A stretch of DNA of 64,000 nucleotides. It comes from Aquilaria yunnanensis. Lineage: Eukaryota > Streptophyta > Magnoliopsida > Malvales > Thymelaeaceae. A program made the translations under genes and the position numbers. The first letter of the stretch is position 1. Each line of letters begins with the position of its first letter. Of the stretch, positions 1 through 11,425 are shown one piece after another. Below the pieces are notes generated by a model. That model saw only the letters and a program-made list of their open reading frames with translations, ran no database searches and was not told the DNA's origin. The stretch spans positions 112,827,413 to 112,891,412 of the forward strand of contig CM077593.1 in assembly GCA_039654915.1 (NCBI GenBank), read 5' to 3'.

Positions 1-717
1 TCTCCACACGCACACACAGCACTTTGTGAGCTGTCCCAGGGCCTGATTAACGTCGCTCGGACGCTGATTTCTTCGATCTGCTGGTCTAAGTGGCAGATCT
101 GTAGGTATGTGTGAATATTTTTGGTTTTGTTTGTTTCGATTTTCATGGTTTTTGGTTTATTAAATCTAATGGGTGTAATTTTTAACTTGTTGTAGCAGAT
201 TAGAAGAAAGAAAGAACGCATTTGAAGGAACGATTTTAAGGTATTTTGCGTTTATTACGTATTTTTATAATTTTTTACATTATTTATCCGAAAAATGCTT
301 GAAATATTTGTTATTTGATTTTATTGTGGTTCATGGTTTGCTGTGAAGATTTGGTAGAACACCCATTAGAATTTTTAATTTTTACCCATTTTGTTAATTT
401 TTTTATTATTTTCGGGTTTTTAGGATTAATTTTATAGTTTTAGTTTAATTTTACAGTTAAAGTTTAATTACTAATATTTAGCTGGGAATATGTTTATAAG
501 GATTTTAGTTTTAGAATTAGTAGAAACGTTGAAAGTATTTATACTTAACTAAATTTGTTTGATTAAAATTTACCTTTAATAAAATATGTGTCAATAATAA
601 GAATTTTAATAACAAAAATAATAATAATAGTATTATGAATAATACTAATAGTAATAACAGTAATAAACAAAAAAACAATTATACTAAGAGTAGTAGTACA
701 ATAATAATAATAATGTT

Positions 718-972
718 GTGCTCGGACGACGACGACCAGGGAATATTCCTTCAGCACATGTTGATGTCACTCAGACGCCGGAGTTCACTGAACAAGTTGA
801 GCGAGTGGTTGCGGAGCATACAGCACAACAAGCATCATATTATGAGCGGAAGTTGGAGCGAATGAAAAAGAGACAACAAGCGGAGATGAAGTACATATAT
901 GAACGACTTGGAATTCCTCCGCCCGCGCACCCAGAGAATGATATTGATGCCTCGGGATCCGATGATGACTAG
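718..972 (+). pseudogene. C-terminal exon of a CACTA-associated Ptta/En/Spm-type protein
   Basis: An open frame of about 84 codons ends at TAG 970-972. It encodes a charged coiled-coil-like stretch (EQVERVVAEHTAQQASYYER, then RMKKRQQAEM), then a LGIPPP motif and an acidic tail ending SDDD. This layout matches the C-terminal end of plant Ptta/En/Spm transposase-family proteins as I remember them. The true start is unknown. The frame opens without a good ATG, and AG acceptors at about 738 and 754 could begin an exon. It sits 770 bp inside the CACTA terminus, which fits. It may be the last exon of an intact gene extending left, or a remnant. Confidence 0.5.
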
Positions 973-1337
973 ATCAGGTATATCACTTTACTTTCTGTCT
1001 TCATCAAATTCCAAACACTTTTTAGGAGTAATGCAAGTATGTAATAATAATTATCGATGTTTTTATGTCGATTGTAACTATATTTGTGTCATGATATTGA
1101 AACTATTATTGTGTATGCTTTTATGTGTATGTTATAACTATATTTATGAAATGATTCTGTACTTTCAATTCTGTATGTTTTTATTGAGATCTACAACTGT
1201 ATTTATGCACGTACAGTGGTTCAGAATGTGATTACATACGATACAATCATTTTGAACCGCCTAAGCCGTTTGACGTTTAATCACACGCATTCGAAATGGA
1301 ACGAGCATGCGTCAAATATAAAAAACTTGATTTCCAA

Positions 1338-1735
1338 CGTCCTTGGCAGTTGGAAAACCTTCCAACTAGAAAAATTTCCAACGGCCTTGGCAGTTGGAAA
1401 ACTTTCCAACGGCCAAGGCAGTTGGAAAAATTTCCAACTGCCAAGGCCGTTGGAAAGTTTTCCAACTGCCAAGGCCGTTGGAAATTTTTCCAACTGCCAA
1501 GGCCGTTGGAAAATAAAAAAAAAGGAAAAACAAAAGTGAGCCGTTGGAAAATTTCCAACTGCTCAAATTCCAACGGCTAACAGTTGGAAATTCCAACGGC
1601 TCTCATTTTAGCCGTTGGAAAATTGACTTCCAACGGTGGGTTTTCCAATGTCTTATTTCCAACGGCTTCGCGTTGGAAATTTTTAAATTTCCAACGCGAA
1701 GCCGTTGGAAATGGCCGTTGGAAAAAGGCTGTTTT
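1338..1735. repeat. CACTA subterminal repeat block with palindromic units
   Basis: From 1338 to about 1510 there are tandem units of about 28 bp built from GGCAGTTGGAAA and TTTCCAACGGCC, each nearly self-complementary. From about 1540 to 1735 the same core (CCGTTGGAAA or its complement) recurs at irregular spacing. Within it, 1655-1682 and 1685-1712 form a perfect 28-bp inverted repeat separated by TT. Short frames across this block on both strands are by-products of the repeat. Confidence 0.85.
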
Positions 1736-1754
1736 TTAGTAGTGAAATGTTTAG

Positions 1755-2974
1755 GGCAGGTCCGAGGAAGAGGCTTTGGCTTTTTTTTGTTCGAGAAGAA
1801 AACTCAGGGTTAGAAAGAAGCTTCTTTGGAAAAGCTGTGAAAGCCTCAATCTTCCTAAAGAACAAGGGGCCCGGGTTTGGGCTTTAAAGATCTTGAGGCC
1901 TTTAATAAGGCACTGCTTGCCAAATTTTCTTGGATAATTATGACTAATCCTGATGCTTACTTGGTACAGATATTGAAAGGAATATATTTTGCTGATGGTG
2001 ATTTCTGGAATGCAGGTAAATCCTCTAAACCATCTTGGAGATGGACACGAACTAGTATTCTAGATGGTAGAGAAATTGTTAAAGCAAATCCTTGCTGGAA
2101 AATAAAATAGGCAGGTCAGTCCTGGTTTGGGGGATGCTTCCAGCTATTGGAGGCTTCAAACTGAAACCAACCATTGAAGTACCTCAGGTGCTTGTAGAGG
2201 CAAAAGCCAGTAGATTAATAAACTCTCAAAATATGGCATGGGATTCGAGTACCACATTATTTTATTTTTGACAAAGGTAAGGAGCATAGGAATAAGCCCG
2301 AAGTGTCAGTTTTGTGAGAGGGATGAATTGGTGGAAAATGTAATCTTGCAACGTCCATGGACTCATCTTGTCTGATTTTGCAGCATAGTGTTAGCGTATA
2401 CTCTGGATAACAGGTCTATCACCACTTTTGATGCATGGCTTTATGAAGTCCTCATAGAAATGGCAAGGGGCGGGAATACGACCCACGGAGAACTGAGAGA
2501 AGGGTTTCTTTCTAAAGTTGCTTTTTATATTCTGGTTCATCCGGAGGAAAACGCTCTGTCTTCAAGCTGTGAATGGAAAGAGTTACAAAATTTTTGCTGA
2601 ACATTGGAGAGTGCAGGAGCAGGACAAACCTAAGCAGATGCAGACAAGTAATGAAGTCAAGTAGAAAAATCCAGCCATCAACACTGAATTTTAGCTCCTC
2701 AAAAGGTGGAGACCAACACGCAAGTTTCTGATTCAAGAGATTTATCCACTTGGAGCATTTCAAAATCTTGGTCTAAATGATTCTCTCTTTACTGGGTTTT
2801 TACTCAAGTTAGTAAAAATATGAAGGTTATATTTGCTCCAACAAGAACCAAATGTAGAACTAGAAACAACATGTGTTTTTAAAAGGCCATTTTGTGAGTT
2901 CATGAGGTTCTGATTTGAGAGATTTGAAGATGGATATGATCATCAAAACTTGCATAAATTTTGATTGGATCACC
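1755..2974 (+). pseudogene. LINE (L1-type) retrotransposon fragment, 3' part of ORF2
   Basis: Plus-strand translation in broken frames gives WKSCESLNLPKEQG, then FKDLEAFNKALLAKFSW, then YLVQILKGIYFADGDFW and SWRWTRTSILDGREIVKANP. These are the conserved blocks downstream of the reverse transcriptase in plant L1 LINEs, often annotated as 'putative ribonuclease H protein'. Frameshifts (near 1868) and a stop near 2108 break the reading. The RT catalytic region is absent: its left side is cut by the CACTA end at 1744 and its right side by the Copia LTR at 2975. From about 2600 to 2974 no motif is recognisable. Confidence 0.65.
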
Positions 2975-5655
2975 TGTTGGGATATTTTGTAGAACGTGAT
3001 TTGATGCTCTCTATTAGGAAAATATGTGAACAGTTAGGAGATATTCTGTAATCTTTTTATTTTTAAGATATTAGGATCTATTTTTTTATTTCCTGATTTT
3101 CTTACTGTAAAATAGGAAACTGTTCTAATTTAGACTCACACTGTCACATCCTACACAGGCCCCAGCCTGTGCACTCTCAGTAACACTCGCCAAAATTACC
3201 CAAGATTCAATTGATTTCACCTAAGACCAGGTGTTAATAACTCCCTATTATTTAAACCTTATTTTCTTAAACTGAGAGCTGGGATATGTCCCAGGAGGCT
3301 TAGGAATTATTTAGAACAGCAACCTGCAGCTTAAGTAGGCCCAACCCCTCACTTGCAAAACAAGGCAAGGGTATAAATCAATAACTTGCAATACAAGCAA
3401 GGCATACACTTTTATCTGTTAAGTGTCTAGGATGTGTGCTTATCAAGTGAGCTACTTTCATGAATGACAACCAAGAAGCCCACATCTCTGTAGTTTGAAA
3501 AATCAAGTTTCCATGCACATGTACATTCAGCCAATCATCAGTACTCAAGAGACTGCTTCATGAAACATAACCATAAGCTCATATTCTTAACATAACTTGG
3601 CACATAACATCCACCATATGTACATACAAACCATGTACAAACAAGGCTGTATATATATACGCTCAAAATAGCCTAATGTCCAGCATCACTAGCTTGGATA
3701 CAATCCAAGGATGCTATAACCCAAAGTAGCCAAGGTTAAGGTTACAAGCCATATACCCTAGTTTCTTAAAAGAACCTAAGTGTACAGAACAGCAGCACAC
3801 TCACAAAACCAACCCAAACATACAAACCGTAACCCGAGTCCAAATCCACACATCCTTCCTGTACCTAAACCGATCCCACAACTACAAAAGCCTGCAAACT
3901 TAGAACGTAAGTTTCAGCCTTAAGCCATAAGACTTGTAATGTAAGTATTCAAGCCAAGATTTAGTTGGCACATACCTCGAGCAAAAAGTGTACTAGCTAG
4001 CACACAAACTAGTAACTCAAGCAAACTACTCAAGCAAACTACTCAAGCTGTATATCCTTTCCTGAAACAAAATGTATGGGCAATAAGTAACAATTACTCA
4101 GTAGGGTTTCACATACGACCATATAAGGTCTATTTAGTTAAGTCCAATGACTTAACCTCCACAAGCTTACTTATCCTGCAAGAAAAACATGGAAACAAGG
4201 AAAACACAAAAAAGAAATATACCCACACATATAATCATCATAATCCATCAATATACGGATTAGCATGCACAAACAAACAACCAAGCACACAGAACTTACA
4301 CACACACCACAAGGTATATTCGGTCATATCCACTAGCATGTGTCCATGTGCACTTTGGCACTTCCATCTTCACAATTTTACTCCCATTCCACTAGAGCTC
4401 CAAATTCACTAGCGAGTTGGCCTCCCTCACTAGGAATTTTAACACATGCCATTACCTTGACTAGCTAGCCAATTTACACATAACTGTATCTCCTCAATAT
4501 GCCCATCTAGCAAGCTAAGATCATATAGCAGTATATAACCATCACTTAGCTGCCATAATTACTTGTTCATGGAAAAGTACCAAGAAAACAAGTAAAAGTG
4601 AGAACTCTACCTCACAATCAAAGCTTGAGCTCTCGGTTGCTCGAGTAACTAAGGCCGAAGCTCAAATATATATTGCCTAACATAATAAGCCTTCAATTAA
4701 CTTTCATAATCACTTGTCCATGGAAAATTACCAAGAAAAACAAGTGATTATAAGCATTACCTCCTTAATCCAAGCTTGATTTCTCTTTCAAGCTTCAATT
4801 TTCTCAATAGCACGGCAAGAACTCCAACTTTCCTTCCAACAAGTTTTGAACCCCTTTATTTTCTCGGCCAATTAACCTAATGCGTAAGAGCCGAACTCTT
4901 TTCTCTTCTCTTTTCTTTCGTTTCTCTTCCTTTTTCGGTCAGCTAACGCACTAGAGGAACGCTGAAGCTTGATTTCGTTCTTTGACAGATTTTCGTTTTT
5001 CGGCCAGCAACAAATGAAAGCCAAGTAAAGAAAACGAAGGCAACGAATTAATGCTCCTGGCGCATTAAATGAAGGTATGCCCGGTGTTGAACATTTGAAC
5101 CAAAAGGCAGTAAAGAGAACAACGAATTCTGGCGCATTAATTGGCGTTTGGCAGCCATTTACACATGTCCCCCAAATTGGCTCAATGCCAACATTGGTTT
5201 CCAAATTCTCTTCATGTGACACTTTCCTCCCTTAAGTTTTCATATACACATTTTAATCACTAAAATGTAGGATTATTTTGGCTATATTCTTAACTCATGG
5301 CTCCAATTGCCAAGTTTCCATTAATATAGACCAAAATGGTAATTAACCCATAACCAAATTAATTTGGAAGAAGCCGCAATTCTTGACCGGCCAATTTGTT
5401 TTTATCAACCAAAAATGGTCTAATTCCACCTTGATCCATGCTCTTATTTACATGGTGCATTTCACCCTTCAAGTTCCCATAATTTCATTTACATCCTCAT
5501 CCTTACTTTCAATCAAGTCCCTCATGTTTTAAATTGGTGTTTCTTTTTATTCTTGGCCTAAGCCAAGTATCTAATGGTCCTAACACACACAGCCTCTTAT
5601 ATTTAACCATGTAATTCTCTATGAAAAGTATATACAAGTCCTTATCATTTCTACA
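2975..5655 (+). repeat. 5' LTR of Copia 1, interrupted
   Basis: 2975-3141 aligns to 10197-10355 of the 3' LTR (shared ATTTGATGCTCTCTATTA, AGATATTAGGATCTATTT). 5591-5655 aligns to the remainder (ATATTTAACCATGTAATTCT). The 2444 bp between are an independent insertion, described separately. Confidence 0.88.
3142..5585. mobile_element. 2.4-kb solo LTR nested in the Copia 1 LTR
   Basis: The insert begins TGTCACATCC and ends CCTAACA, giving the TG...CA ends of an LTR. It is flanked by CACAC at 3137-3141 and 5586-5590, a 5-bp target duplication. The length and the TGTCACATCC start resemble long LTRs of Ty3/Gypsy elements; that family guess is inference. No PBS, purine tract or gag-pol coding lies inside, hence 'solo'. 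Orientation is unresolved. A 116-codon minus-strand frame at 4872-5222 matches nothing I know and is probably chance. The TSD lies in a CA-rich context, which lowers its weight a little. Confidence 0.65.
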
Positions 5656-5667
5656 TGGTATCAAAGC
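5656..5667 (+). other. Primer binding site of Copia 1
   Basis: TGGTATCAAAGC directly follows the LTR end at 5655. It is one base from the common plant Copia site TGGTATCAGAGC, complementary to the 3' end of initiator tRNA-Met. Confidence 0.85.
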
Positions 5668-5713
5668 AAACCCTAATTTTCTAGCTGTTTCTCTGTAATT
5701 TTTTCTGGCTAAC

Positions 5714-8700
5714 ATGTCTGAAATCTTACCTGAATCTTCACCCTCCACCAACAATCAGCCAAACAATACTATAACCTTAACTCAAGCCCTAAACACCAAC
5801 TCTCAGTATGTTCAGATCATTACTATTTGCCTTAATGGTGATAATTTTTTACTATGGTTTCAATCTGTTTGAATGTATATTCGAGAGTGAGGGAAAATTG
5901 GCTGCCTTACTAGAGATAAGAAGGCACCAGCACCTGAGGACCTGACATATGCAACATGGGATGTAGAGAACTCGATGGTTATGACCTGGCTCGTCAATTC
6001 CATAGACGAGGACATTAGCTCTAACTACATGTGCTACTCCACAGCTAAGGAATTATGGAATAATATAAATCAGATGTATTCTAATTTAGGAAACTAGTCC
6101 CAAGTTTATAAGTTAACTCTAAAATTTTGTGAAATTTGACAGGGAGATGACATTGTCACCAAGTATTTTAACTCACTAAAAAGGTTGTGGTAGGACTTGA
6201 ACCTTTTCAATGACTACGAATAGAAGTCTGCAGATGACACCAATCACTACAAAAAAACTATGGAGGCCCATCAAATCTATAAGTTTCTTATTGGACTCAA
6301 TGTAGAATTTGATGAAGTAAGGGGCAGGATCATTGGTAGATCTCCTCCTCCCTCAATAGGTGAAGTATTTGCAGAAGTTATAAGAGAGGAAAGCCATAGA
6401 AACATCATGTTGGGAAAAAAGCACACCAACACGATTGTTGACACTTCTACCCTGGTTGCCTATGATGAGGTTGTAAATAAGGCTGTCAGATTCCAAAAGA
6501 AGACAAAGGAAAAGCCACAGGTTTGGTGTGATCACTGCAACAAACCTCGCCATACTCAGGAAACCTGCTGGAAGATTCACGAAAAGCCAGAAAATTGGAA
6601 GAATAAAAGGACTAGTGATAGGTTCAGCCGTGCAACACCCTCTGCTAATGAAGCTGAAAGAATTCCTTTCAGCAAGAAGCAGATGGATCATCTCCTAAAA
6701 CTTCTAAAGTCCAGTTCATCATCTGGTATTTCTCATGTTTCTCTTGCACAAACAGGTAGTGAATCTAGTGCCCTTACCAGTTGTTCAAATCTTGCTCCAT
6801 GGATCATTGATTCTGGAGCCTATAATCATATGACTAGCCTTTTTAGACTTTTCTGCTTTTATTCCCCATGTTCTGGTGGTAAAAAAGTAAAAATTGTATA
6901 TGGTAGTTTCTCATCCATCGAAGGGAAAGGTTTGATAAAACTTTCTAAGAATATTGATCTTGAATCTGTCCTATATGTTCCCAAACTAACTTGCAATCTC
7001 TTGTCTGTAAGCAAACTTTCCAAAGATACTAATTGTCAAGTTGTTTTCTTTAACTCTCACTATGAAATTCAGGACCGGACTTCGGGGAAGAAGATTGGCA
7101 GTGCTAAGATGATAGATGGACTTTACTACTTTGATGGAGAAGACACTTTTGATAATAAAAAGGCTCAGGGCTTTAGTAGTGTTAGTTCTAGTCCTGCTTA
7201 TGAACAAATAATGCTTTGGCATTTTAGACTAGGACATCCTAGTTTTTAATACCTTAAGTATTTATTTCCTGGTTTATTTAAAGGGTTTAACCCCTCTTTG
7301 TTTCAATGTGAAAATTGTTATTTATCTAAGATTCATCGTACTACATATTTGCCAAAACCTTATATTCCTTCAAAACCTTTTTACTTGATACACAGTGATG
7401 TTTGGGGACCTTAAAAAATCACCACAATTTCAAGGAAAAAATGGTTTGTCACCTTTATAGATGATCATACATGTTTATGTTAGGTTTATTTGATGAGTGA
7501 GAAATCTGAAGTGAAAAAAATGTTTAAGGATTTTTACAAAATGATTGAAACACAATTCCAAACTAAAGTTAGTATCCTTCATACTGATAATGGAACTGAA
7601 TATTTCAATAAACATTTTGGAGTTTTTTTAAAGGAAAAAGGTGTTCATCATCAGTCTACATGGGTGGATACCCTTCAACAAAACGGTATTGCTGAAAGGA
7701 AAAATAAACATTTACTTGAAGTAGCTTGTGCTATCATGTTTTACATGAATATTCCAAAATATCTATAACGAGAAGCTATTTTTACAACCTCATATTGATT
7801 AATAGGATACCTACCCGCATTTTAAAATATAACACACCTTTGGACTACTTCAAAAATATTTTTCCCATGTCACGGATCCACTCTGATTTAACACTTAGAA
7901 TTTTTGAATGCACTACTTTTGTCCATATCCTCAACAATTCTGGTTCAAAACTGGATCCTAGAGCTGAAAAATGCATTTTCATAGGGTATGCACCCAATAA
8001 AAAGTGGTATAATTGTTTTAATCCTCAAATAAAAAAATTTAATGTTAGTATGGATGTTTCTTTCTTAGAAAACAAAGAGTACTTTCACAAAAATTATCTT
8101 CAGGGGGAGAACGAAGTAGGGAATGATAATTTTTTGGATTTATCTCCTATTCCATTACCAGATACAATTTTAACTTCTCCTGACAACTTTGAATCTGTTA
8201 AACAAAACTACGAAACTTCAGTTCAAAACAACAAAAGTAATAGGAATTCCGATACTATGCCGAGTACTATTGTATCTTCAACAGGGGTAGAAACACTACA
8301 AACGGATCAGAGAAATCCAAACACTGAGCTTCTGGTTTATACTTGGAAGAAAACCCATCAAAGTAGTCAAGATCCAACTTTAATTCAAGAACCTGATCAG
8401 CCTAAATCTCTAGAGATTGGTACTCAGATTTCCATAGGTATTTTAATCCTTATTCCTTTGGTTGTTGATCCATCTTTAACTTCTGTTCCCAATGCACCAT
8501 CTGATTGTGATATTCCTATAGCCATTAGAAAAGGAACCCAAACTTGTACAAAATTTTCTAGATATCCTATTGTTAGATACGTCTTTTACAAAAGGCTTTC
8601 TCATACTCATAGGGCATTTACCTTAATAATTTCACACTTGTTTGTCTCAAGAAACATTGAGGAAGCTTTGAATGACCCAAACTAGAAGTTAGTAGTTATT

Positions 8701-10189
8701 GAAAGAAATGAGTGCTATAAGAAAGGCACCTGGGAGATAGTGGACCTACCCAAAGAAAAGAAAACAGTAGGATGTAGGTGTGTTTTTACAGTGAAATGCA
8801 GAACTGATGGTAGTGTTGAGAGATATAAGGCAAGGTTAGTCGCTAAAGGTTTTACTCAAATCTACAGAATTGATTATCAAGAGACCTTTGCCCCTGTAGC
8901 TAAAACAAACTCAATTCGAGTTTTACTTTCTTTTGCTGTTAATTTCAATTGGCCTTTGTGTCAGTTGGATGTAAAAAAAATGCCTTTTTGAATGGAGACC
9001 TAGAAGAAGAAGTCTACATGAGCATACCACCAAGATTCGAGGGAAAACATGGACCAAATCAAGTCTACAGATTAAAAAGAACTTTATATGGTCTAAAGTA
9101 GTTTCCTAGAGCTTGGTTTGAGTACTTTGGTAAAACTGTAAAGAGCTGTAACAATTATCAAAGTTAGGCTTACCATACAATGTTGTACAAGCATAGCAAG
9201 GAAGGCAAGATTACAATTCTAATTGTTTATGTAGATGATATAATCTTGACAGGTAATGATCTTGAAAAATTAGGAAAGCTTAAGAAGAAGCGAGCAGCAA
9301 CTTTTGAGATCAAGGACCTAGGTGCACTAAAATACTATTTTGGAATGGAATTTGCGAGATCCAGGGAAGGTATCTTCATCAACCAACGAACATATATACT
9401 TGACTTGCTTGGTGAAACAGGTTTACTTGGGTGCAAACAAACTGAAACTCCTGTATAACCTAATTTCAAGTTACAACCTGCTAATGCAAGAAAGGTACAT
9501 AATAGAGAATAGTACCAAACACTCGTTGGAAAACTTATTTACCTATTTCAAATTCGCCTCGACATAACTTTTGTTGTGAGTATAGTAAGCCAGTCTATGC
9601 ACTCTCCTGGACTAAGACATTTTGATGCTGTATACAGAATTCTGAGATATTTGAAGGGAACGCCTGGAAAAGAATTGTTATTCAAAAAACATGGCTATCT
9701 ACAAGTTGAAGCATATATAGATGCAGATTAGGCAAGAAGCGCTACTAATAGGCGTTCTACTTCTAGCTATTGTACATTTGTTGGAGGCAACCTTGTTACC
9801 TAGTGAAGTAAAAAACAAAACATGGTGGTTAGGAGTAATGCTGAAGCTGAAGCTAAGTTCAGAACAGTAGCCTATGGAATTTGTGAAGTCTTATGGATTA
9901 AGAGACTACTGGAAGAATTGAAAATTTCTATCCATCTCCCATGAAGGTTTACTGTGATAATAAGGTAGTTATCTTTATTGCTCATAATCCAGTTCTTCAT
10001 GATAGAACGAAATATGTGGACGTTGACAAGCATTTTATCAAGGAAAAAATTGAAAGTGGACTGATTTGTATGCCTTACATCTCTACTACATAACAGATTG
10101 TCTACATTCTCACTAAAAGATTACCTCAGAGACAGTTTTGCAAGCTAATTAACAAGCTGGCTATGGAAGATATCTTCAAACCAACTTGA
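5714..10189 (+). pseudogene. Copia 1 gag-pol pseudogene
   Basis: Gag would start at ATG 5714. A zinc knuckle (CDHCNKPRHTQETC, CX2CX4HX4C) lies near 6530. A protease motif IIDSGAYNHM lies at about 6800, a pre-integrase block (LWHFRLGHP) near 7215, and integrase residues in HSDVWGP, TDNGTEY and QQNGIAERK at about 7395-7700. RT with YVDD lies near 9225, and RNase H (YCDNK near 9950) precedes the stop at 10187. Catalytic motifs survive, but at least a dozen stops and several frameshifts (about 8985, 9455) abolish the product. Many stops sit where Trp, Arg or Gln is expected, as from C-to-T decay of methylated DNA. Confidence 0.9.
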
Positions 10190-10196
10190 AGGGGAG

Positions 10197-10426
10197 TATT
10201 GGAATATTTTGGAGATCGTGATTTGATGCTCTCTATTAAGAAAATATGTGTATAGCCAGGGGATATTCTGTAATCTTTTCATTTTTAAGATATTAGGATC
10301 TATTTCTTTATTTCTTGATTTTCTTACTGCAAAATAGGAAACTGTTCTAATTTAAACTTACATAGCCTTATATTTAACCATGTAATTCTCTACGAAACGT
10401 ATATACAGGTCCTTACCATTTCTACA
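10197..10426 (+). repeat. 3' LTR of Copia 1
   Basis: Starts TATTGGAATATTTTGG after the purine tract and ends TTTCTACA. It is uninterrupted, and so shows the state of the 5' LTR before the solo LTR entered it. Confidence 0.88.
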
Positions 10427-10511
10427 TATTCTATCTCTGGAGATTTAGACTGCAAATTGAATGGAATCAAAACACTTAGAGATGACAACCAGAAAAAACA
10501 AGCCATAGCAT

Positions 10512-10984
10512 TAAGGTTGGTATTATTCAGACAAAACCAAACAAATTGACTATATTTGAATAAAATGGTTTGATTTTTTTTCTAACTTGATTGGTTTATA
10601 TCAAAATCAAATTTCATATTTGATTATCGGATTGTATATTGGATCATACATTTGAATCGAATAAACTAATAAATATTTTACCATTATCTGTATTAACCTT
10701 AGATATATAAAGCTACTTCCTACTAGTTTTAGGTTATATGTTATTTACCATTCTTTAATTTTAGGTACAAGAGGTAAAATCTTAAATATTTATCTTATTT
10801 GTTCATTTACTACATGTCTAGGTCTTAAAAAAAAACTGAATAAACTAAAATATAATTCATACATTTTAGATTAATTTTAACATATAATTTGGACAACTTA
10901 GATACACTTTATAAAAACCAAAAATCAATTAAATTATTATTCAGATCAGCTCCAAATGGAACCAACTGAATACTCACCCTTCCG
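10512..10984. mobile_element. hAT-like non-autonomous element, copy A
   Basis: The ends read AAGGTTGGTATTATTCAG on the left and, inverted on the right, AAGGGTGAGTATTCAG. The interior (TAATAAATATTTTACCATTA, TTAATTTTAACATATAAT) is shared with a second copy at about 46508-47344. It has no coding capacity. It lies just beyond the 3' end of the NF-YA gene. An 8-bp TSD is not clear. Confidence 0.55.
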
Positions 10985-11076
10985 GCATAAAGCACTCCCG
11001 ATAGCCCGACCCTGGAGCATAAACAGAAGGCAACTTCTTGAAGTCCAAGGAGAAATACTTTAAACTGTCATCCACA

Positions 11077-11082
11077 TTTATT
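11077..11082 (-). terminator. Possible poly(A) signal of the NF-YA gene
   Basis: The minus strand reads AATAAA here, about 340 nt past the stop codon. This would give a 3' UTR of about 370 nt. I looked through this region for a miR169 target (complement of CAGCCAAGGATGACTTGCCG) and saw none, as in the NF-YA4/NF-YA7 type genes of Arabidopsis. Confidence 0.45.
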
Positions 11083-11425
11083 ATAATAGCTAATCAAATG
11101 CCTATTATTGCACAACATCAACATCTAATCCAGCTAAACTACTGACAATAATCTGACAGAGTAATTCTAATCCCATTCTCAGTCAGACACCAAAGCTATC
11201 AGAATACCTAACAAGCGCTAGAAGCTGTTCAAAAACCATATCCTAAAACCCAATTGGGAGGGGTACACAAACAACTGTTTTTGGCGACCTCCCTATAGAC
11301 ATATTAACAGACACAATTGACGTGTTCTGACAAGTTTCAAGAACCGGCAAGAAAAATCGCAAAACTATGAGGCTGCTAGGTTCTCTGACAACTGGGGTTG
11401 TAGCTTCACCTGTTGCCAATAAGGT

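Larger units (their letters stand above)
1..1744. mobile_element. CACTA (En/Spm-like) transposon, terminal part
   Basis: The right boundary is TAGTAGTG at 1737-1744. Read inward on the other strand this gives CACTACTAAAAAACAGCC, a classic CACTA terminal inverted repeat. The terminal 400 bp is packed with short direct and inverted copies of CCGTTGGAAA / TTTCCAACGG, as expected for subterminal transposase-binding repeats of this superfamily. Inside lies a short open frame (718-972) like the C-terminus of Ptta/En/Spm transposase-type proteins. The other end lies left of the window, so its length and the TSD cannot be checked. From 1 to about 710 there is AT-rich, intron-like DNA; nothing else is recognised there. 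Confidence 0.75.
2975..10426 (+). mobile_element. Copia LTR retrotransposon 1, decayed, with nested solo LTR
   Basis: The 5' LTR is split: 2975-3141 and 5591-5655. The 3' LTR is 10197-10426 and begins TATTGG where the 5' copy begins TGTTGG; both end in TCTACA. A tRNA-Met-type primer site follows the 5' LTR, and a purine tract (GAAGGGGAG) precedes the 3' LTR. The interior runs gag, protease, integrase, RT and RNase H in Copia order. The flanks (TCACC and TATTC) do not match, so no TSD is visible. The many LTR differences and stops indicate an old insertion. Confidence 0.9.

Noticed and set aside
1338..1510. Regular ~28-bp repeats that first look like a CRISPR array or satellite
   Set aside because: The units are contiguous without unique spacers, are self-complementary, and end at a CACTA terminus in plant DNA.
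1216..1596. Overlapping frames on both strands with repeated WKxFQLP/FPTAxAVG peptides
   Set aside because: They are translations of the CACTA subterminal repeats in all frames, with no protein family or codon signal.
4872..5222. 116-codon minus-strand frame
   Set aside because: Lies inside the solo LTR, with no recognisable domain.
11055..11425. miR169 target site in the NF-YA 3' UTR
   Set aside because: No complement of the miR169 sequence was found on the minus strand; CCGGCAAG at about 11344 is on the wrong strand and not extended.
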